In this document: one piece after another, positions 1 to 9,573 of the stretch
Layout of the letters: the number at the start of each line of letters is the position of its first letter
How positions within the stretch are numbered: position 1 is the first letter of the stretch
NCBI RefSeq assembly: GCF_900239945.1
Contig: NZ_LT993738.1
Coordinates: forward strand, 744,001-808,000
Source of the DNA: Chlamydia serpentis
Lineage (GTDB): Bacteria > Chlamydiota > Chlamydiia > Chlamydiales > Chlamydiaceae
DNA length: 64,000 nt
Direction: 5' to 3'
Notes under the pieces: model-generated
The model's input: the letters and a program-made list of their open reading frames with translations, nothing else
What the model was told of the DNA's origin: nothing
Databases searched by the model: none
Translations under genes and position numbers: made by a program

Positions 1-464
1 ATGTGACGGATAAAAATCGGGTCACTTGTTTGCATCCCTTCGGGAATGTAAATCAATACACCACGACCTTCAGAACACACCGCATTCAAAAATCCTAAAG
101 GGTGCTTTTTTACATCCAAGTTCTCCATGAAAGGAGAAAACGAGGTTCGAGCTTCGTCTATACCACAAACGATAACCCCTTCAGGTAGCTGTGATAATGA
201 GGGTTCATATTTTCCATTAATTAAAATACATTCAAAGGCTAACGAATGGTTGTTATGTAACCAATGTTGTTTGATCAACTCTGAAGCCCCAGTCGCAAGA
301 CTGTAACGATCAGGAGAAAGAGTTAAATCCTGAATCCATGAAAAGCTACTCAACACTTCTTTAGATGAAGACCGCTTACTATATTGAGTATAACAAGCCT
401 CTGCAGCTTTATGCACAGGAGAACCAGAAGCAATAGAAGAAAATGTTTCTATTGAAACTAACAT
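1..464 (-). CDS. sufD: SufD, Fe-S cluster assembly scaffold subunit (N-terminal part only)
   Basis: Partial gene that runs off the left edge; about 154 N-terminal residues are visible. It begins MLVSIETFSS and the visible part ends in a stretch with YIPEGMQTSDPIFIRH, the kind of beta-helix repeat found in SufB/SufD proteins. SufD pairs with SufB and the ATPase SufC in the cytosolic SUF complex that builds Fe-S clusters. The ATG lies one base after the sufC stop codon, with a GGAGA ribosome site inside the end of sufC, so the genes are translationally linked. The order sufB-sufC-sufD matches other chlamydiae. Identification rests mostly on position and the visible motif. Confidence 0.85.
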   Translation of the reverse strand, partial: MLVSIETFSSIASGSPVHKAAEACYTQYSKRSSSKEVLSSFSWIQDLTLSPDRYSLATGASELIKQHWLHNNHSLAFECILINGKYEPSLSQLPEGVIVCGIDEARTSFSPFMENLDVKKHPLGFLNAVCSEGRGVLIYIPEGMQTSDPIFIRH

Positions 465-465
465 T

Positions 466-1233
466 TTATCTCCACGTAACACGCCCGATCACCTCTTGGT
501 AACTCTTTTCCTCCAACTCCTGCATCAAAGAAACATCTCCCGCAAGAGCTACTCTGCCATCAAGCAAAAGATGAACAAAATCAGGGTTCATAAGATTCCC
601 TAACTTAGGATTATGAGTCACAATACATAAAGCACTTCTAGGATGTAATTCACGATATCTTTCCAATACCCTGCAAATCAAACGCAAGGCATCTACATCT
701 AAACCAGAATCAGGTTCATCTAAAAGCACCATTTCAGGTTCTAAAACTAGCATTTGGCAAATCTCATTCCGTTTCCTTTCTCCACCAGAAAAACCCTCAT
801 TAACATTTCTATCCAAAAATAGATCTACGGTATTGTAATCGTAAGTTTCTAATACTGTGGAAAGGAGAATATTAAACTCATCGATTGAAATATCTTCTTC
901 CTGATTGGCACGACGACGAGCATTATAAGCATCTCGCAAAAACATCTTATTGTTTACACCAGGAATCTCAGGAGGCGATTGAAAACCAATGAATAATCCT
1001 GATCGAGAACGCTCTTCTGGCAACATAGAAAGCAAATTTTTATCTTGTAATACAATCTTACCTGAAGACACCAATACACTCTCATCTCCAGCCAAAATTT
1101 TAGCCAAGGTAGATTTCCCTGCTCCATTAGGCCCCATAATAACATGCATTGTTCCTGGTTGAATGTGAAGATTAAAATCATCCAAAATCTTTACGTCATT
1201 ACAGCCGGCATGTAAGTGTTCTATTCTTAACAT
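466..1233 (-). CDS. sufC: SufC, ABC-type ATPase of the SUF Fe-S assembly system
   Basis: 255-residue ABC ATPase that powers the SufBCD scaffold. Walker A GPNGAGKST lies near residues 34-42, the ABC signature reads FSGGERKRNE, and Walker B is followed by LLDEPDSGLD. SufC proteins typically carry this SGGE(K/R)KRNE signature, which distinguishes them from transport ABC proteins, and no membrane partner is encoded nearby. Five bases separate it from sufB upstream and one base from sufD downstream, so it is the middle gene of one operon. Confidence 0.95.
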   Translation of the reverse strand: MLRIEHLHAGCNDVKILDDFNLHIQPGTMHVIMGPNGAGKSTLAKILAGDESVLVSSGKIVLQDKNLLSMLPEERSRSGLFIGFQSPPEIPGVNNKMFLRDAYNARRRANQEEDISIDEFNILLSTVLETYDYNTVDLFLDRNVNEGFSGGERKRNEICQMLVLEPEMVLLDEPDSGLDVDALRLICRVLERYRELHPRSALCIVTHNPKLGNLMNPDFVHLLLDGRVALAGDVSLMQELEEKSYQEVIGRVTWR

Positions 1234-1238
1234 TAAAC

Positions 1239-2693
1239 CTAACCCACGCTATTTTCTAATTTAATTAACAATAACTTAGATGCTTCCTGCGCAAACTCTA
1301 AGGGTAATTGCTCTATAATTTCTCGACAAAAACCATGAATTACCAAGCTTACAGATTCTTCTGGACTTAATCCACGGCTACGCAAGTATAGCAATTGATC
1401 CTCACGCAATTTCGACGTGGTTGCTTCATGTTCGATAGAAGACGTTGCGTTTTCTACTACAATCTTTGGATCAGTATAAGCCCCTGAAGTTTTACCTATT
1501 AACATAGAATCACACTGAGTATAGTTACTACTATAATCAGCCTGTTTCCCTAAGAAAACTAAACTTCTGAATGTGTTTTTAGACTCATCAGAGGAAATCC
1601 CTTTAGATATTACTGTCGATGAAGTATTTTTCCCTAGATGCAACATTTTAGTTCCTGTGTCTGCCTGCATCTTTCCACTCGTAAGAGCTACAGAATAAAA
1701 TTCCCCTAGACTCTCATTCCCCTTTAAAATACAACTAGGATATTTCCAGGTAATTGCAGCTCCAACTTCAACTTGTGACCACGAGATTTTTGAACGATAT
1801 CCCGCACATAAACCCCGTTTAGTTACAAAATTATAAACCCCACCTTTGCCTGTCTTTTTATCTCCGGAATACCAATTTTGAACTGTAGAATATCGTATAA
1901 CAGATTGCTCATGAGCAATTAGCTCAACAACAGCAGCGTGTAATTGATTTGAAGAATACGCTGGTGCTGTACAGCCCTCAAGATAACTCACATAACCACC
2001 ATCTTCTACAATAATGAGTGTACGTTCGAATTGGCCTGCTTCTTTATTGTTAATTCGAAAGTACGTAGAAATATCCATAGGACACTTGACACCTTTAGGC
2101 ACATACACAAAGGAGCCATCACTAAAAACAGCTGCGTTCAAAGCTGCAAAAAAATTATCACGATGCGAAACTACTGACCCTAAATATTTTTTTACCAATG
2201 TTGGGTGCTCTTGAATTGCTTCTCCTAAAGAGCAGAAGATCACGCCCGCTTTTTCCAACGATTCTTTAAATGTCGTTCCAATAGAGACAGAATCAAAAAC
2301 TAAATCTACAGCAATATTTTCTACGTTTAGCAAACGCCTTTGCTCGTCTAAAGGTATTCCTAATTTTTTGAAAGTATCTAGAATTTCTGGGTCAGCATCC
2401 TCTAAACGCCCAAGAGGTTTTTTCTGTTTGGGGGAGGAAAAATAGACTATATCATCATAGTCTATACGATCATAATGCAAGCGCGCCCAAGCAGGTTCAT
2501 GTAATTGTTTCCAATGGCGATAAGCTTTTAAACGAAAATCTATAATAAATTGAGGTTCGTTACGTAGGCTAGCTATTTCTTGAATAGTTTCTTCTCCTAA
2601 CCCTCGAGTCAATCCTTGAGACTCTATGGCAGTGACAAAGCCATAGGGATAGTCTTCGCGTTCCTCTAAAAAAACTTTTACTGACTCACTCAT
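1239..2693 (-). CDS. sufB: SufB, Fe-S cluster assembly scaffold protein
   Basis: 484-residue cytosolic scaffold on which nascent Fe-S clusters are built with SufC and SufD. Family hallmarks are visible: [20 protein letters not shown] in the middle, the [22 protein letters not shown] block and, near the C-terminus, [16 protein letters not shown], which contains the conserved glutamate region used for cluster formation in E. coli SufB. The length is normal for the family. It is the first gene of the sufBCD operon; the upstream gap of 342 bases to the TPR gene should hold its promoter. Confidence 0.95.
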   Translation of the reverse strand: MSESVKVFLEEREDYPYGFVTAIESQGLTRGLGEETIQEIASLRNEPQFIIDFRLKAYRHWKQLHEPAWARLHYDRIDYDDIVYFSSPKQKKPLGRLEDADPEILDTFKKLGIPLDEQRRLLNVENIAVDLVFDSVSIGTTFKESLEKAGVIFCSLGEAIQEHPTLVKKYLGSVVSHRDNFFAALNAAVFSDGSFVYVPKGVKCPMDISTYFRINNKEAGQFERTLIIVEDGGYVSYLEGCTAPAYSSNQLHAAVVELIAHEQSVIRYSTVQNWYSGDKKTGKGGVYNFVTKRGLCAGYRSKISWSQVEVGAAITWKYPSCILKGNESLGEFYSVALTSGKMQADTGTKMLHLGKNTSSTVISKGISSDESKNTFRSLVFLGKQADYSSNYTQCDSMLIGKTSGAYTDPKIVVENATSSIEHEATTSKLREDQLLYLRSRGLSPEESVSLVIHGFCREIIEQLPLEFAQEASKLLLIKLENSVG

Positions 2694-3035
2694 AACATTA
2701 ATCCTATCGTGTAAAAATATTTAATTTTCACGCTAAATTACACGAGGATGAAGGTAAGATAACATACAGATTATTTTTTCCGTACAACAAAGAAGGCTTG
2801 AAAGACGAACCTACCTCTTTCAAGCCAAGAAGAAAAGAGAAAGGATCTTTTATAAAACCCCTACTCCCTTGGAGATCACACCATCAGCATGGAACACACT
2901 AAAGTGCTTACATGCAAAGCGACTTTAAAGAAACAAAAATTTTTTGTCTGCTCATTTTGTTGAAAAGTATTACTTTTCTATTACTTTAAGCGCCGTTTCT
3001 TTCTTAGATCTATAAGCAAAGAGAGTTGCTCTCTT
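2694..3035. other. Intergenic region between the TPR gene and sufB
   Basis: 342 bases with no convincing gene. It contains an 11-bp perfect stem at 2795-2826 and a weaker stem at 3018-3036 that begins at the TPR stop codon. Both genes read leftward, so the region should carry the end of the TPR transcript and the start of the suf transcript. I see no clear sigma-66 promoter. Confidence 0.6.
2795..2826 (-). terminator. Stem-loop, probable terminator between the TPR gene and sufB
   Basis: GGCTTGAAAGA and TCTTTCAAGCC form a perfect 11-bp stem around a 10-base loop. Reading leftward, the stem is followed by TTCTTTGTTG, a moderate T-rich tail. It lies about 210 bases after the TPR gene and about 100 bases before sufB, so it could end the pbp2-TPR transcript. 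Confidence 0.5.
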
Positions 3036-4055
3036 TTAAGAAATTGCATCCAAACGTCTCTCGAACTGCAATGAGGAAGGATCTAATGTCACAGTCTTCT
3101 GCAATAACGGAGCAAACATAGAGTCTTTCTTTTGCAAAAAGAGAAGCTCTTTTGCTGCTTTATCTGCTTCTCCCTGCATATGATGTAAATACCCTAGAAG
3201 ATAGTGTGAACGCTCATGCTCTAAATTAATAGATAACGCGCTATTAAACGACTCATAGGCTTGTTGCATTTGCTTAAGATCCATATGAGCAAGTCCAACA
3301 TAAAAATGAGCGTCAGCATCTTCAGCGTTCAGAAATAATGCTTCTTGAAAAGCTTTTAAAGCTAATCGTGTTTTATCTAAAGTGAGATAGCATAAACCTA
3401 AGTTATAATGACCATCGGACAAATCAGGACGTAGCTGAACAACACGTTCATATGCCTCTGTAGCTTTGTCCCATCGTTTACTCCTAGAAAGCAAAAAGCC
3501 TAACTTTACCCAAGCTTTCCAATATAGAGGATTTTTCCCTACAGCAACTTCAAGTAGGCGAATCGACTCTGTGTCATCTTCCATTTCGGAAAGAATAACT
3601 GCTTTGTTATATAAACTTTGAGGATTCCAAGGGTCAAGCGCAAGAATTTTATCAAAACACTCTATTGCTTCTTTGCATCTCTTAACACGATGATAGACGC
3701 TTCCAAGGCTAAACCAACATTCCACGTCATCAGGATGTAAAGCAACATAAGCGCGATACTGCTCTATGGCCTCTTCAGGCTGGTTTCCGCGATCCAAAGC
3801 CACACCATAACAATAGCGTAAATAACTATCTCCAGGTTCGGATGCCAACCCTTTTGAACACCAATCTAATGCCTCAGCTACTCTTCCAGTCTCTAATGCA
3901 ATAATCCCTAAATAACAATAAGCTAAAGCTGCTGTAGAATCTAATTCTAGGGTTTCTTTTAATCTTTTCTCTGCTTGCTCATATTCACCGCTTAGGAACA
4001 AGTTAATTCCTGAACAAAGGAATTCTTTTGCCAAATGTTTAGCAGCTTCTTCCAT
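3036..4055 (-). CDS. Tetratricopeptide repeat (TPR) protein
   Basis: 339-residue protein made almost entirely of TPR repeats, for example ALAYCYLGIIALETGRVAEA, DLSDGHYNLGLCYLTLDKTR and DADAHFYVGLAHMDLKQMQQ. TPR arrays are protein-protein docking scaffolds; the partner is unknown. I chose the ATG at 4055 (MEEAAKHLAKEF) because GGGAG lies eight bases upstream. The frame stays open to 4175, but the extra residues have no good ribosome site and would overlap the end of pbp2. It follows pbp2 by 70 bases, the same arrangement as CT682-CT683 in C. trachomatis, which suggests a link to the cell-envelope or division machinery. No signal peptide is seen. Confidence 0.85.
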   Translation of the reverse strand: MEEAAKHLAKEFLCSGINLFLSGEYEQAEKRLKETLELDSTAALAYCYLGIIALETGRVAEALDWCSKGLASEPGDSYLRYCYGVALDRGNQPEEAIEQYRAYVALHPDDVECWFSLGSVYHRVKRCKEAIECFDKILALDPWNPQSLYNKAVILSEMEDDTESIRLLEVAVGKNPLYWKAWVKLGFLLSRSKRWDKATEAYERVVQLRPDLSDGHYNLGLCYLTLDKTRLALKAFQEALFLNAEDADAHFYVGLAHMDLKQMQQAYESFNSALSINLEHERSHYLLGYLHHMQGEADKAAKELLFLQKKDSMFAPLLQKTVTLDPSSLQFERRLDAIS

Positions 4056-4125
4056 GGATATTTCTCCCAGCACATGGTTCGTTAATCTCAACTTCATAAG
4101 GAGCAAAAACCGTGCCAAGATAAAC

Positions 4126-7100
4126 TTATCTCTGTAAAAAATTTTCCTTTTTTTGAATTTTTTCCCACATATCAATCATTTTCACCGCCATAGGAGCAGC
4201 ATCTCGACCAAACTCTCCTAATCGTAAATAGACAACAACTACAATCGTAGGAATAGATAAATCTTGGTCAGCAAATCCTATAGCAGCAAACCAAACATCT
4301 TTCATTTTCATAGTGCCATATTCACGATCTAGTCCTACACGCATAATTGATTCTGCTGTACTAGTCTTTCCAATAACACGCTGCAAAAGTTGTGGAGGAA
4401 ACTGGCTTTGTATTGCCCGAGCCGTGCCATATTGCCCCCAGATAACATTGCGCATACCAGTTTTAAGCGTTTCAACTACAGAATCAGGCATAAAAATCGT
4501 TCGTTTTTTTATAGGAGGTTGAAAACAAAATGTCTCTCCTTCCCACTCTCCAAGCAACAACTTAGGGACATAAACGATACCTCCATTAACCAAAGATGCA
4601 AGCATCACTGCGGTTTGTAAAGGAGTTACGACAAGAGTATGCTGTCCAATAGCCGCGGCATACAAACCGGAACGGTTATAAGCTAAATCATGAGGAACTC
4701 TACCCGCATATTCTCCTGGAAGTCCTACTCCTGTTTTCTCTCCAAAACCAAATAAAGAGGCGGCATCTGCTAAATCTTCAGGATCAGCAAGACATTCTCC
4801 TACCAACAAAGAAAAGAAAGGGTTACTTGACATCTCTAATGCTGAAACTAAGTCAATAAAACCTCGTCCTAAAAAATCATTTCCCGGCAAACTGCCTCCT
4901 CGAAAAAACGTAGGAATCGGTGTACCATCTTTAAAAAAGCCTACATGAGGCTTTGTGCTCCTATATCCAAATGAATTCTTATCAATAATTGTTAAAGGAC
5001 TCCCAGAATCTTCACTATGTCCCCATAAGATTCGTTGAGATAATACAGAATAAGCAGATACTAGTTTAAAAATGGAGCCTAATGTCGCTGCTTGACCATA
5101 GGCATGAGGACGTAAATACCCGTATCCATATACAGGATAAAAAGCAGCTGCTAAATCTTGTTCGATTTGAACCTTATTCCTTAGAATCGTGGTAGGATAC
5201 TTCCCTAACAAAGAACGCTGCAAATCACTGAATTCACGAAATGTAGAAAAAAGTGAGGGGAGATATTGTAAGAGATTTGACAAACGCTCTTTTAGAAAAA
5301 CATAACTCTCATACCAAGACAAAGCTCTATGAGCTCCATGATCCAGTTCGTTTATCCATAAATCTAAAACATCATAGTAAGGTTGTAAGCCATCCTTACA
5401 AGGAGCTTGAGCAAATAGGTACGCAAGAAATTCATCTAAATGCTCTTGGCAAAATGCTCTATATTGTTTTGTCTTTTCTTCTTCTAAATAGTCCACATAA
5501 GGGGTAGGATATCGCTGTCTTCTCAGAGCTTCTTCTTTACGCTTATTAGCAAGATATTCAGGAAATTGCGTTTTACGCCACAATTTAAAATGCACCTCAT
5601 TGAAGACATCTTGTAAAATACTAGAAAATGCAGCTCGAACTACAACATAACGCCCTTGAAGCTCCGCAAATTGTGATAATGACAATTGATAAACATCTGG
5701 AGGAAGTGTGGAAGAAAAACGCCTCGGATCTATAATGAGTCTAAGCAAGTCTATGTATAAAATCTTTTCGTAATTTGCAGAAAAACTACCTAAAGTTTGA
5801 TATAATTCTTCCTTGATTTCTTCAATATCGACCCTATAGTTATCCAAACATTCCGCTATCCATTTTTGCTGCTGAACAGATATCACCTCACGTATAAGGA
5901 TATGTCCCTCTGTATCAGGAAATACAGCATCAAAAATGGCTGAACTAGGAATATTCCCTTCTTGGTAAGAAAATAAAGCCAGCAAACGGTTTACAGAGTT
6001 TTGCACTTCTATTGCTTGTCCTACAAAACTTTGTGTTTTTAACTGCAATTTAATAATAGAATGTTCTGGAAAAAGAAAATCTAGAAAGCAATCAAAAGTT
6101 AATGGGAGAATCTCTTCATAACATAATCCTGTAAGAGGATGCCGTCTTTCTCTACATAAAGGAACTTTTCTATCATAAATTTCTGCAATATGTTCTTTAT
6201 TTTCTAACCATCGATAAATAGAAGATCGTAGTCCCTTAGAATCTTCAGCGACTTTAACATTCACAAAATCATTATTACGATAACGAGGAGAAGAAGCCAT
6301 AGCTAGAACCTCTCCATTATTCGGATCTAAAGCAATGATAGCTCCTCCTTTAATCCAAGGAAACAAAGGAGGAAGTTTTTCCTGTTTTTTTAAAGACTTT
6401 GCACTGCGAAATGAATCTGTTCTTTCATATTCTAAAAGCAGAGAGTCTGCATAAGCCTGTAATTCTGTAGATAATGCCAATTGTAACCTAGTGCCAGGAG
6501 TTTCTAGAATCGCCCCTTCCATTTCTTGAATGAAGTTGCCACGACGATCGACAAGAATCGTTTTTTTCCCAATCTTACCGCGTAATTTCGAATCCCATTG
6601 CGCTTCTACTCCCATCTTTCCCACTAAAGCGTTTAAACTATAAGCATTACTCTCCATAGATTCTAATAAAGCACGCACCTGATCTATACTCCCTAATCCT
6701 TCAGGTAATTTAGGATCCTCTCCTTCTTCATAGGCACGGATGCACTCACGCAGTCGACTTAATTCTTGAGTCACTCTCTTATATTCTTCAGGACTGATAG
6801 GCCCTACGTAGCCTAAAATATCTGAAGCTATACTTCCTTGCGGATAATAACGACGTACTACAGCTTCTACATGCAGGCCAGGCCAATCTTTAGATAACAT
6901 TTTAAGTTTCAAATAAGTACGCTCGGAGACATTAGCGGCCAACAAATAGGGAACAGAACCTAATACAGAGGCTTTTGCATGAATCGCATCTTCAATAATC
7001 TCCCGATCTAAATGTAATTCCTGCGATAAAAGCTCTGATAAACAATAAATATAGTGCTTACGCACAGGGATTAATTGTTTTTTCCCTTCTTTATCAAGAC

Positions 7101-7398
7101 GCCAAGCCCGAGCAGGTAAATCACGAATAGCTCCATAAGCAATACTCACATTATACTGTAACTGATTGGTAGCCAATGCCTTTCCAAAACGATCACAAAT
7201 AGTTGCCCTTTCAACATATTGAGGAATCATTCTAATCTGTGGTTTATATGCCTCTTCTAGCTTTTGTTCGTGCTCAACAACAGCAAGATACCATAAGCGC
7301 AAGGCAATCACTCCAAAAGCAATTACAATCCCTGACAACAATTTGTTAGTCTTTTCAGCAATAGAAAGATAAATTGGAAATTTGCTAGGTCGTTTCAT
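4126..7398 (-). CDS. pbp2: Penicillin-binding protein 2, septal/peptidoglycan transpeptidase
   Basis: 1090-residue class B penicillin-binding protein, anchored by one membrane segment near residues 17-38 (LLSGIVIAFGVIALRLWYL). Next come the dimerisation/pedestal domain and the start of the transpeptidase domain (GGAIIALDPNNGEVLAMAS, about residue 350-370). The active-site motifs are SIFK (SxxK, about residue 774), SSN (about 857) and KTS (about 1010) in place of the usual KTG or KSG. Ordinary PBP2/PBP3 proteins have about 600 residues and put SxxK some 45 residues after the GEVLAM strand. Here about 400 residues intervene, so about 350 residues are inserted. The large size is also seen in the C. 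trachomatis homologue CT682. Chlamydiae make septal peptidoglycan and are beta-lactam sensitive, which fits this role. Confidence 0.92.
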   Translation of the reverse strand: MKRPSKFPIYLSIAEKTNKLLSGIVIAFGVIALRLWYLAVVEHEQKLEEAYKPQIRMIPQYVERATICDRFGKALATNQLQYNVSIAYGAIRDLPARAWRLDKEGKKQLIPVRKHYIYCLSELLSQELHLDREIIEDAIHAKASVLGSVPYLLAANVSERTYLKLKMLSKDWPGLHVEAVVRRYYPQGSIASDILGYVGPISPEEYKRVTQELSRLRECIRAYEEGEDPKLPEGLGSIDQVRALLESMESNAYSLNALVGKMGVEAQWDSKLRGKIGKKTILVDRRGNFIQEMEGAILETPGTRLQLALSTELQAYADSLLLEYERTDSFRSAKSLKKQEKLPPLFPWIKGGAIIALDPNNGEVLAMASSPRYRNNDFVNVKVAEDSKGLRSSIYRWLENKEHIAEIYDRKVPLCRERRHPLTGLCYEEILPLTFDCFLDFLFPEHSIIKLQLKTQSFVGQAIEVQNSVNRLLALFSYQEGNIPSSAIFDAVFPDTEGHILIREVISVQQQKWIAECLDNYRVDIEEIKEELYQTLGSFSANYEKILYIDLLRLIIDPRRFSSTLPPDVYQLSLSQFAELQGRYVVVRAAFSSILQDVFNEVHFKLWRKTQFPEYLANKRKEEALRRQRYPTPYVDYLEEEKTKQYRAFCQEHLDEFLAYLFAQAPCKDGLQPYYDVLDLWINELDHGAHRALSWYESYVFLKERLSNLLQYLPSLFSTFREFSDLQRSLLGKYPTTILRNKVQIEQDLAAAFYPVYGYGYLRPHAYGQAATLGSIFKLVSAYSVLSQRILWGHSEDSGSPLTIIDKNSFGYRSTKPHVGFFKDGTPIPTFFRGGSLPGNDFLGRGFIDLVSALEMSSNPFFSLLVGECLADPEDLADAASLFGFGEKTGVGLPGEYAGRVPHDLAYNRSGLYAAAIGQHTLVVTPLQTAVMLASLVNGGIVYVPKLLLGEWEGETFCFQPPIKKRTIFMPDSVVETLKTGMRNVIWGQYGTARAIQSQFPPQLLQRVIGKTSTAESIMRVGLDREYGTMKMKDVWFAAIGFADQDLSIPTIVVVVYLRLGEFGRDAAPMAVKMIDMWEKIQKKENFLQR

Positions 7399-7677
7399 AA
7401 CTATGGATATTATGACCTTAATTATTCTATGGCAATTACAGAAATAATGCTTTCAGAATATTTTTAATGATACTTTTCTAAATAGAATAAAAAAATCATG
7501 GCCTTCAAAAATAACAGTCTATTTAATCAAACAAAAATCGGCAAAAATAATGCTCAAAAAACAACTAATTTTCATTTAATCAAAACACATTAAAATCAAA
7601 AATCATATTCTGAATAATAAAAATAAATAAAAAAAATCTCTGAAGAAAAACCTTTAAGAAGGCATTCAGAAGGTGTT

Positions 7678-7706
7678 TTCAAATAAAACTACATTACATA
7701 TATAAT
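7678..7706 (+). promoter_or_regulatory. Candidate sigma-66 promoter upstream of ompA
   Basis: TATAAT at 7701-7706 is a perfect -10 hexamer, with a partial -35 match TTCAAA at 7678-7683 and 17 bases between them. It lies about 300 bases upstream of ompA. Random matches are common in DNA this AT-rich. Confidence 0.25.
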
Positions 7707-7724
7707 GAAAAGAATATACAAAAA

Positions 7725-7745
7725 AGCTATAGCTTTCTTATAGCT
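7725..7745. repeat. Small inverted repeat in the ompA leader region
   Basis: AGCTATA and TATAGCT form a 7-bp stem around GCTTTCT. The left arm overlaps the palindrome AAAGCTATAGCTTT (7723-7736). It lies just after the candidate -10 box and could be a leader structure or an operator. Confidence 0.3.
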
Positions 7746-8006
7746 CATAAGAGAAGTTCTTGGTTAAAATTTGCGGCTGAAAGCACTTAATGTTCTTATC
7801 GTCTTTACTATAATAAGAAAAGTTTGATATGTTTTCGACTAATGAGCTGTATGTTCATATTTAAGGCCGTTTTTCACTGATAAGAGCTTCCTAAATTTGC
7901 CTGCAGGATATCTTGTCTGGCTTTAATTTGGACATCGTGTCGCCAAAATATGAGTAATAGCGAGCACATAAAAAAAAGATACTAAGCATAATCTTTAGAG
8001 GTGAGT

Positions 8007-9185
8007 ATGAAAAAACTCTTAAAGTCGGCGTTATTATCCGCCGCATTTGCTGGTTGTGTTAGCGGCTCCTTACAAGCCTTGCCTGTAGGGAACCCTTCCG
8101 AACCAAGCTTATTAATTGATGGTACAATATGGGAAGGGGCTCCAGCAGATCCTTGTGATCCTTGCGCCACTTGGTGTGATGCTATCAGCTTACGCGTTGG
8201 ATTTTACGGAGATTATGTTTTCGACCGTATTCTAAAAGTCGACGTGCCTAAGACCATTTCTATGGGTGCACAGCCTACAGGAAACACTCCAGCAAATTTC
8301 AAGACTGCTACTGACAGAGAAAACTTGGCTTACAATAAACACCTTCACGATGCTGAGTGGTTTACAAATGGCGGCTCCGTTACTTTAAACATTTGGGACC
8401 GTTTTGATGTATTCTGCACTCTAGGTGCGACCAGCGGTTACATCAAAGGAAATTCCGCAACTTTTAACCTCGTTGGTTTAATTGGAGTGTCTGGAACTTC
8501 TCTAGATGCAGCTGAATTACCTAACGCGACTTTAAGCAATGGAATTGTAGAATTGTACACAGACACAACTTTCTCTTGGAGCGTGGGTGCTCGTGGAGCT
8601 TTATGGGAATGTGGTTGCGCAACTTTGGGAGCAGAATTCCAATACGCACAGTCTAAGCCTAAAGTTGAAGAACTCAATGTTATCTGTAACACAGCGCAAT
8701 TCAGTATAAATAAGCCTAAGGGTTATAAAGGCGCCACCAGTGCTTTCCCCTTGCCAACAGATGCTGGCACAGCGAACGCCACCAATCTAAAGGCTGCGAC
8801 CATCAACTATCACGAGTGGCAAGTAGGTGCAGCTTTATCCTATAGACTAAACTCTCTAGTACCTTACATTGGCGTGCAATGGTCAAGAGCTACTTTTGAT
8901 GCTGATACTATCCGTATTGCGCAACCAAAATTAGCAACAGCTATTTTAAACTTGACTACTTGGAATCCAACTTTATTAGGCCAAGCTACAGCTCTTGACG
9001 GCTCTAATAAGTTTGCTGATTTCATGCAAATTGTTTCCTGTCAGATAAATAAGATGAAGTCTAGAAAGGCTTGTGGAGTCACTGTAGGAGCTACTTTAGT
9101 TGACGCTGATAAATGGTCTTTGACCGCAGAAGCTCGTTTAATCAACGAGAGAGCTGCTCACGTCTCTGGTCAGTTCAGATTCTAA
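8007..9185 (+). CDS. ompA: Major outer membrane protein (MOMP), trimeric cysteine-rich porin
   Basis: 392-residue porin, the main protein of the chlamydial outer membrane complex and the main surface antigen. The signal peptide [16 protein letters not shown]... is cut after SLQA (residue 24), giving the classic mature start [12 protein letters not shown]. Constant segments such as [36 protein letters not shown] and the C-terminal SGQFRF with terminal Phe are intact; four variable segments lie between them. Conserved cysteines that form inter-protein disulfides are present. The ATG at 8007 has AGAGGTGAG directly upstream; a GTG at 8001 is in frame but less likely. The signal peptide carries a Cys at residue 17, which I do not recall from related MOMPs. 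Confidence 0.98.
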   Translation: MKKLLKSALLSAAFAGCVSGSLQALPVGNPSEPSLLIDGTIWEGAPADPCDPCATWCDAISLRVGFYGDYVFDRILKVDVPKTISMGAQPTGNTPANFKTATDRENLAYNKHLHDAEWFTNGGSVTLNIWDRFDVFCTLGATSGYIKGNSATFNLVGLIGVSGTSLDAAELPNATLSNGIVELYTDTTFSWSVGARGALWECGCATLGAEFQYAQSKPKVEELNVICNTAQFSINKPKGYKGATSAFPLPTDAGTANATNLKAATINYHEWQVGAALSYRLNSLVPYIGVQWSRATFDADTIRIAQPKLATAILNLTTWNPTLLGQATALDGSNKFADFMQIVSCQINKMKSRKACGVTVGATLVDADKWSLTAEARLINERAAHVSGQFRF

Positions 9186-9218
9186 AGATTTGCTTAGAGT
9201 TTCTCCTCACCTTGTTAT

Positions 9219-9273
9219 CAGAGTCTACCTGTTAGACTCTGATTTATGCTCAGAATTTTCGAATTTCTGGGCA
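9219..9273 (+). terminator. Double stem-loop terminator after ompA
   Basis: CAGAGTCTA/TAGACTCTG makes a perfect 9-bp stem at 9219-9241. A second stem, TGCTCAGAA/TTCTGGGCA with one G-T pair, lies at 9247-9273 and is followed by ATTTTTATTT. The second is a typical rho-independent terminator 60 bases after the ompA stop codon. Confidence 0.8.
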
Positions 9274-9409
9274 ATTTTTATTTCTACTATATTCCACACT
9301 CAATCAAGACAATTTAATAATTTACTTATGCTATTACTCAATAGCTTCACGTAGATTACATGCTTGCTTTAAAAGTATTCGTTCACTACTATACCTTCTA
9401 ATTCGGTTT

Positions 9410-9480
9410 GCGCCCGTAGCTCAATGGTAGAGCTGTAGCCTTCCAAGCTACCGGTGTCAGTTCGATTCTGATCGGGCGCT
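9410..9480 (+). tRNA. tRNA-Gly (anticodon TCC)
   Basis: 71-nt cloverleaf. The acceptor stem GCGCCCG pairs with CGGGCGC, the T-arm reads GTTCGATTC, and the anticodon loop CTTCCAA gives TCC. It lies upstream of rpsB. CCA is not encoded. Confidence 0.95.
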
Positions 9481-9557
9481 TTCTTCAAACACAACCAAGA
9501 CTGAAATCTTGACGTTTATGTCAAGATGCCGTTGTTAACGTATTCTAATTTTGAAAT

Positions 9558-9573
9558 AGAGGTACAAAGCTTG
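9558..9573 (+). promoter_or_regulatory. Ribosome binding site and TTG start of rpsB
   Basis: AGAGGT at 9558-9563 is seven bases from a TTG at 9571. The frame is also open from an ATG at 9526, but that ATG has no ribosome site and would add 15 residues not found in ribosomal protein S2. Confidence 0.7.

Larger units (their letters stand above)
7399..8006. other. Divergent regulatory region upstream of pbp2 and ompA
   Basis: 608 bases without a gene, very AT-rich from 7440 to 7720. It holds a consensus TATAAT at 7701, a 14-bp palindrome at 7723-7736 and a 7-bp stem-loop at 7725-7745. Transcription of chlamydial ompA is known to start from more than one upstream promoter and to have a long leader, so this region probably carries those elements. 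I cannot assign them firmly. Confidence 0.6.

Noticed and set aside
4055..4175. Longer N-terminus for the TPR protein
   Set aside because: The added 40 residues overlap pbp2, are not TPR-like and have no ribosome site; ATG 4055 has GGGAG at the right distance.
8040..8070. Cys17 in the MOMP signal peptide as a lipoprotein site (AFAGC)
   Set aside because: The -3 residue is Phe rather than Leu/Val/Ile, and the normal cleavage site SLQA-LPVGN seven residues later is intact, so MOMP is most likely an ordinary secreted porin.
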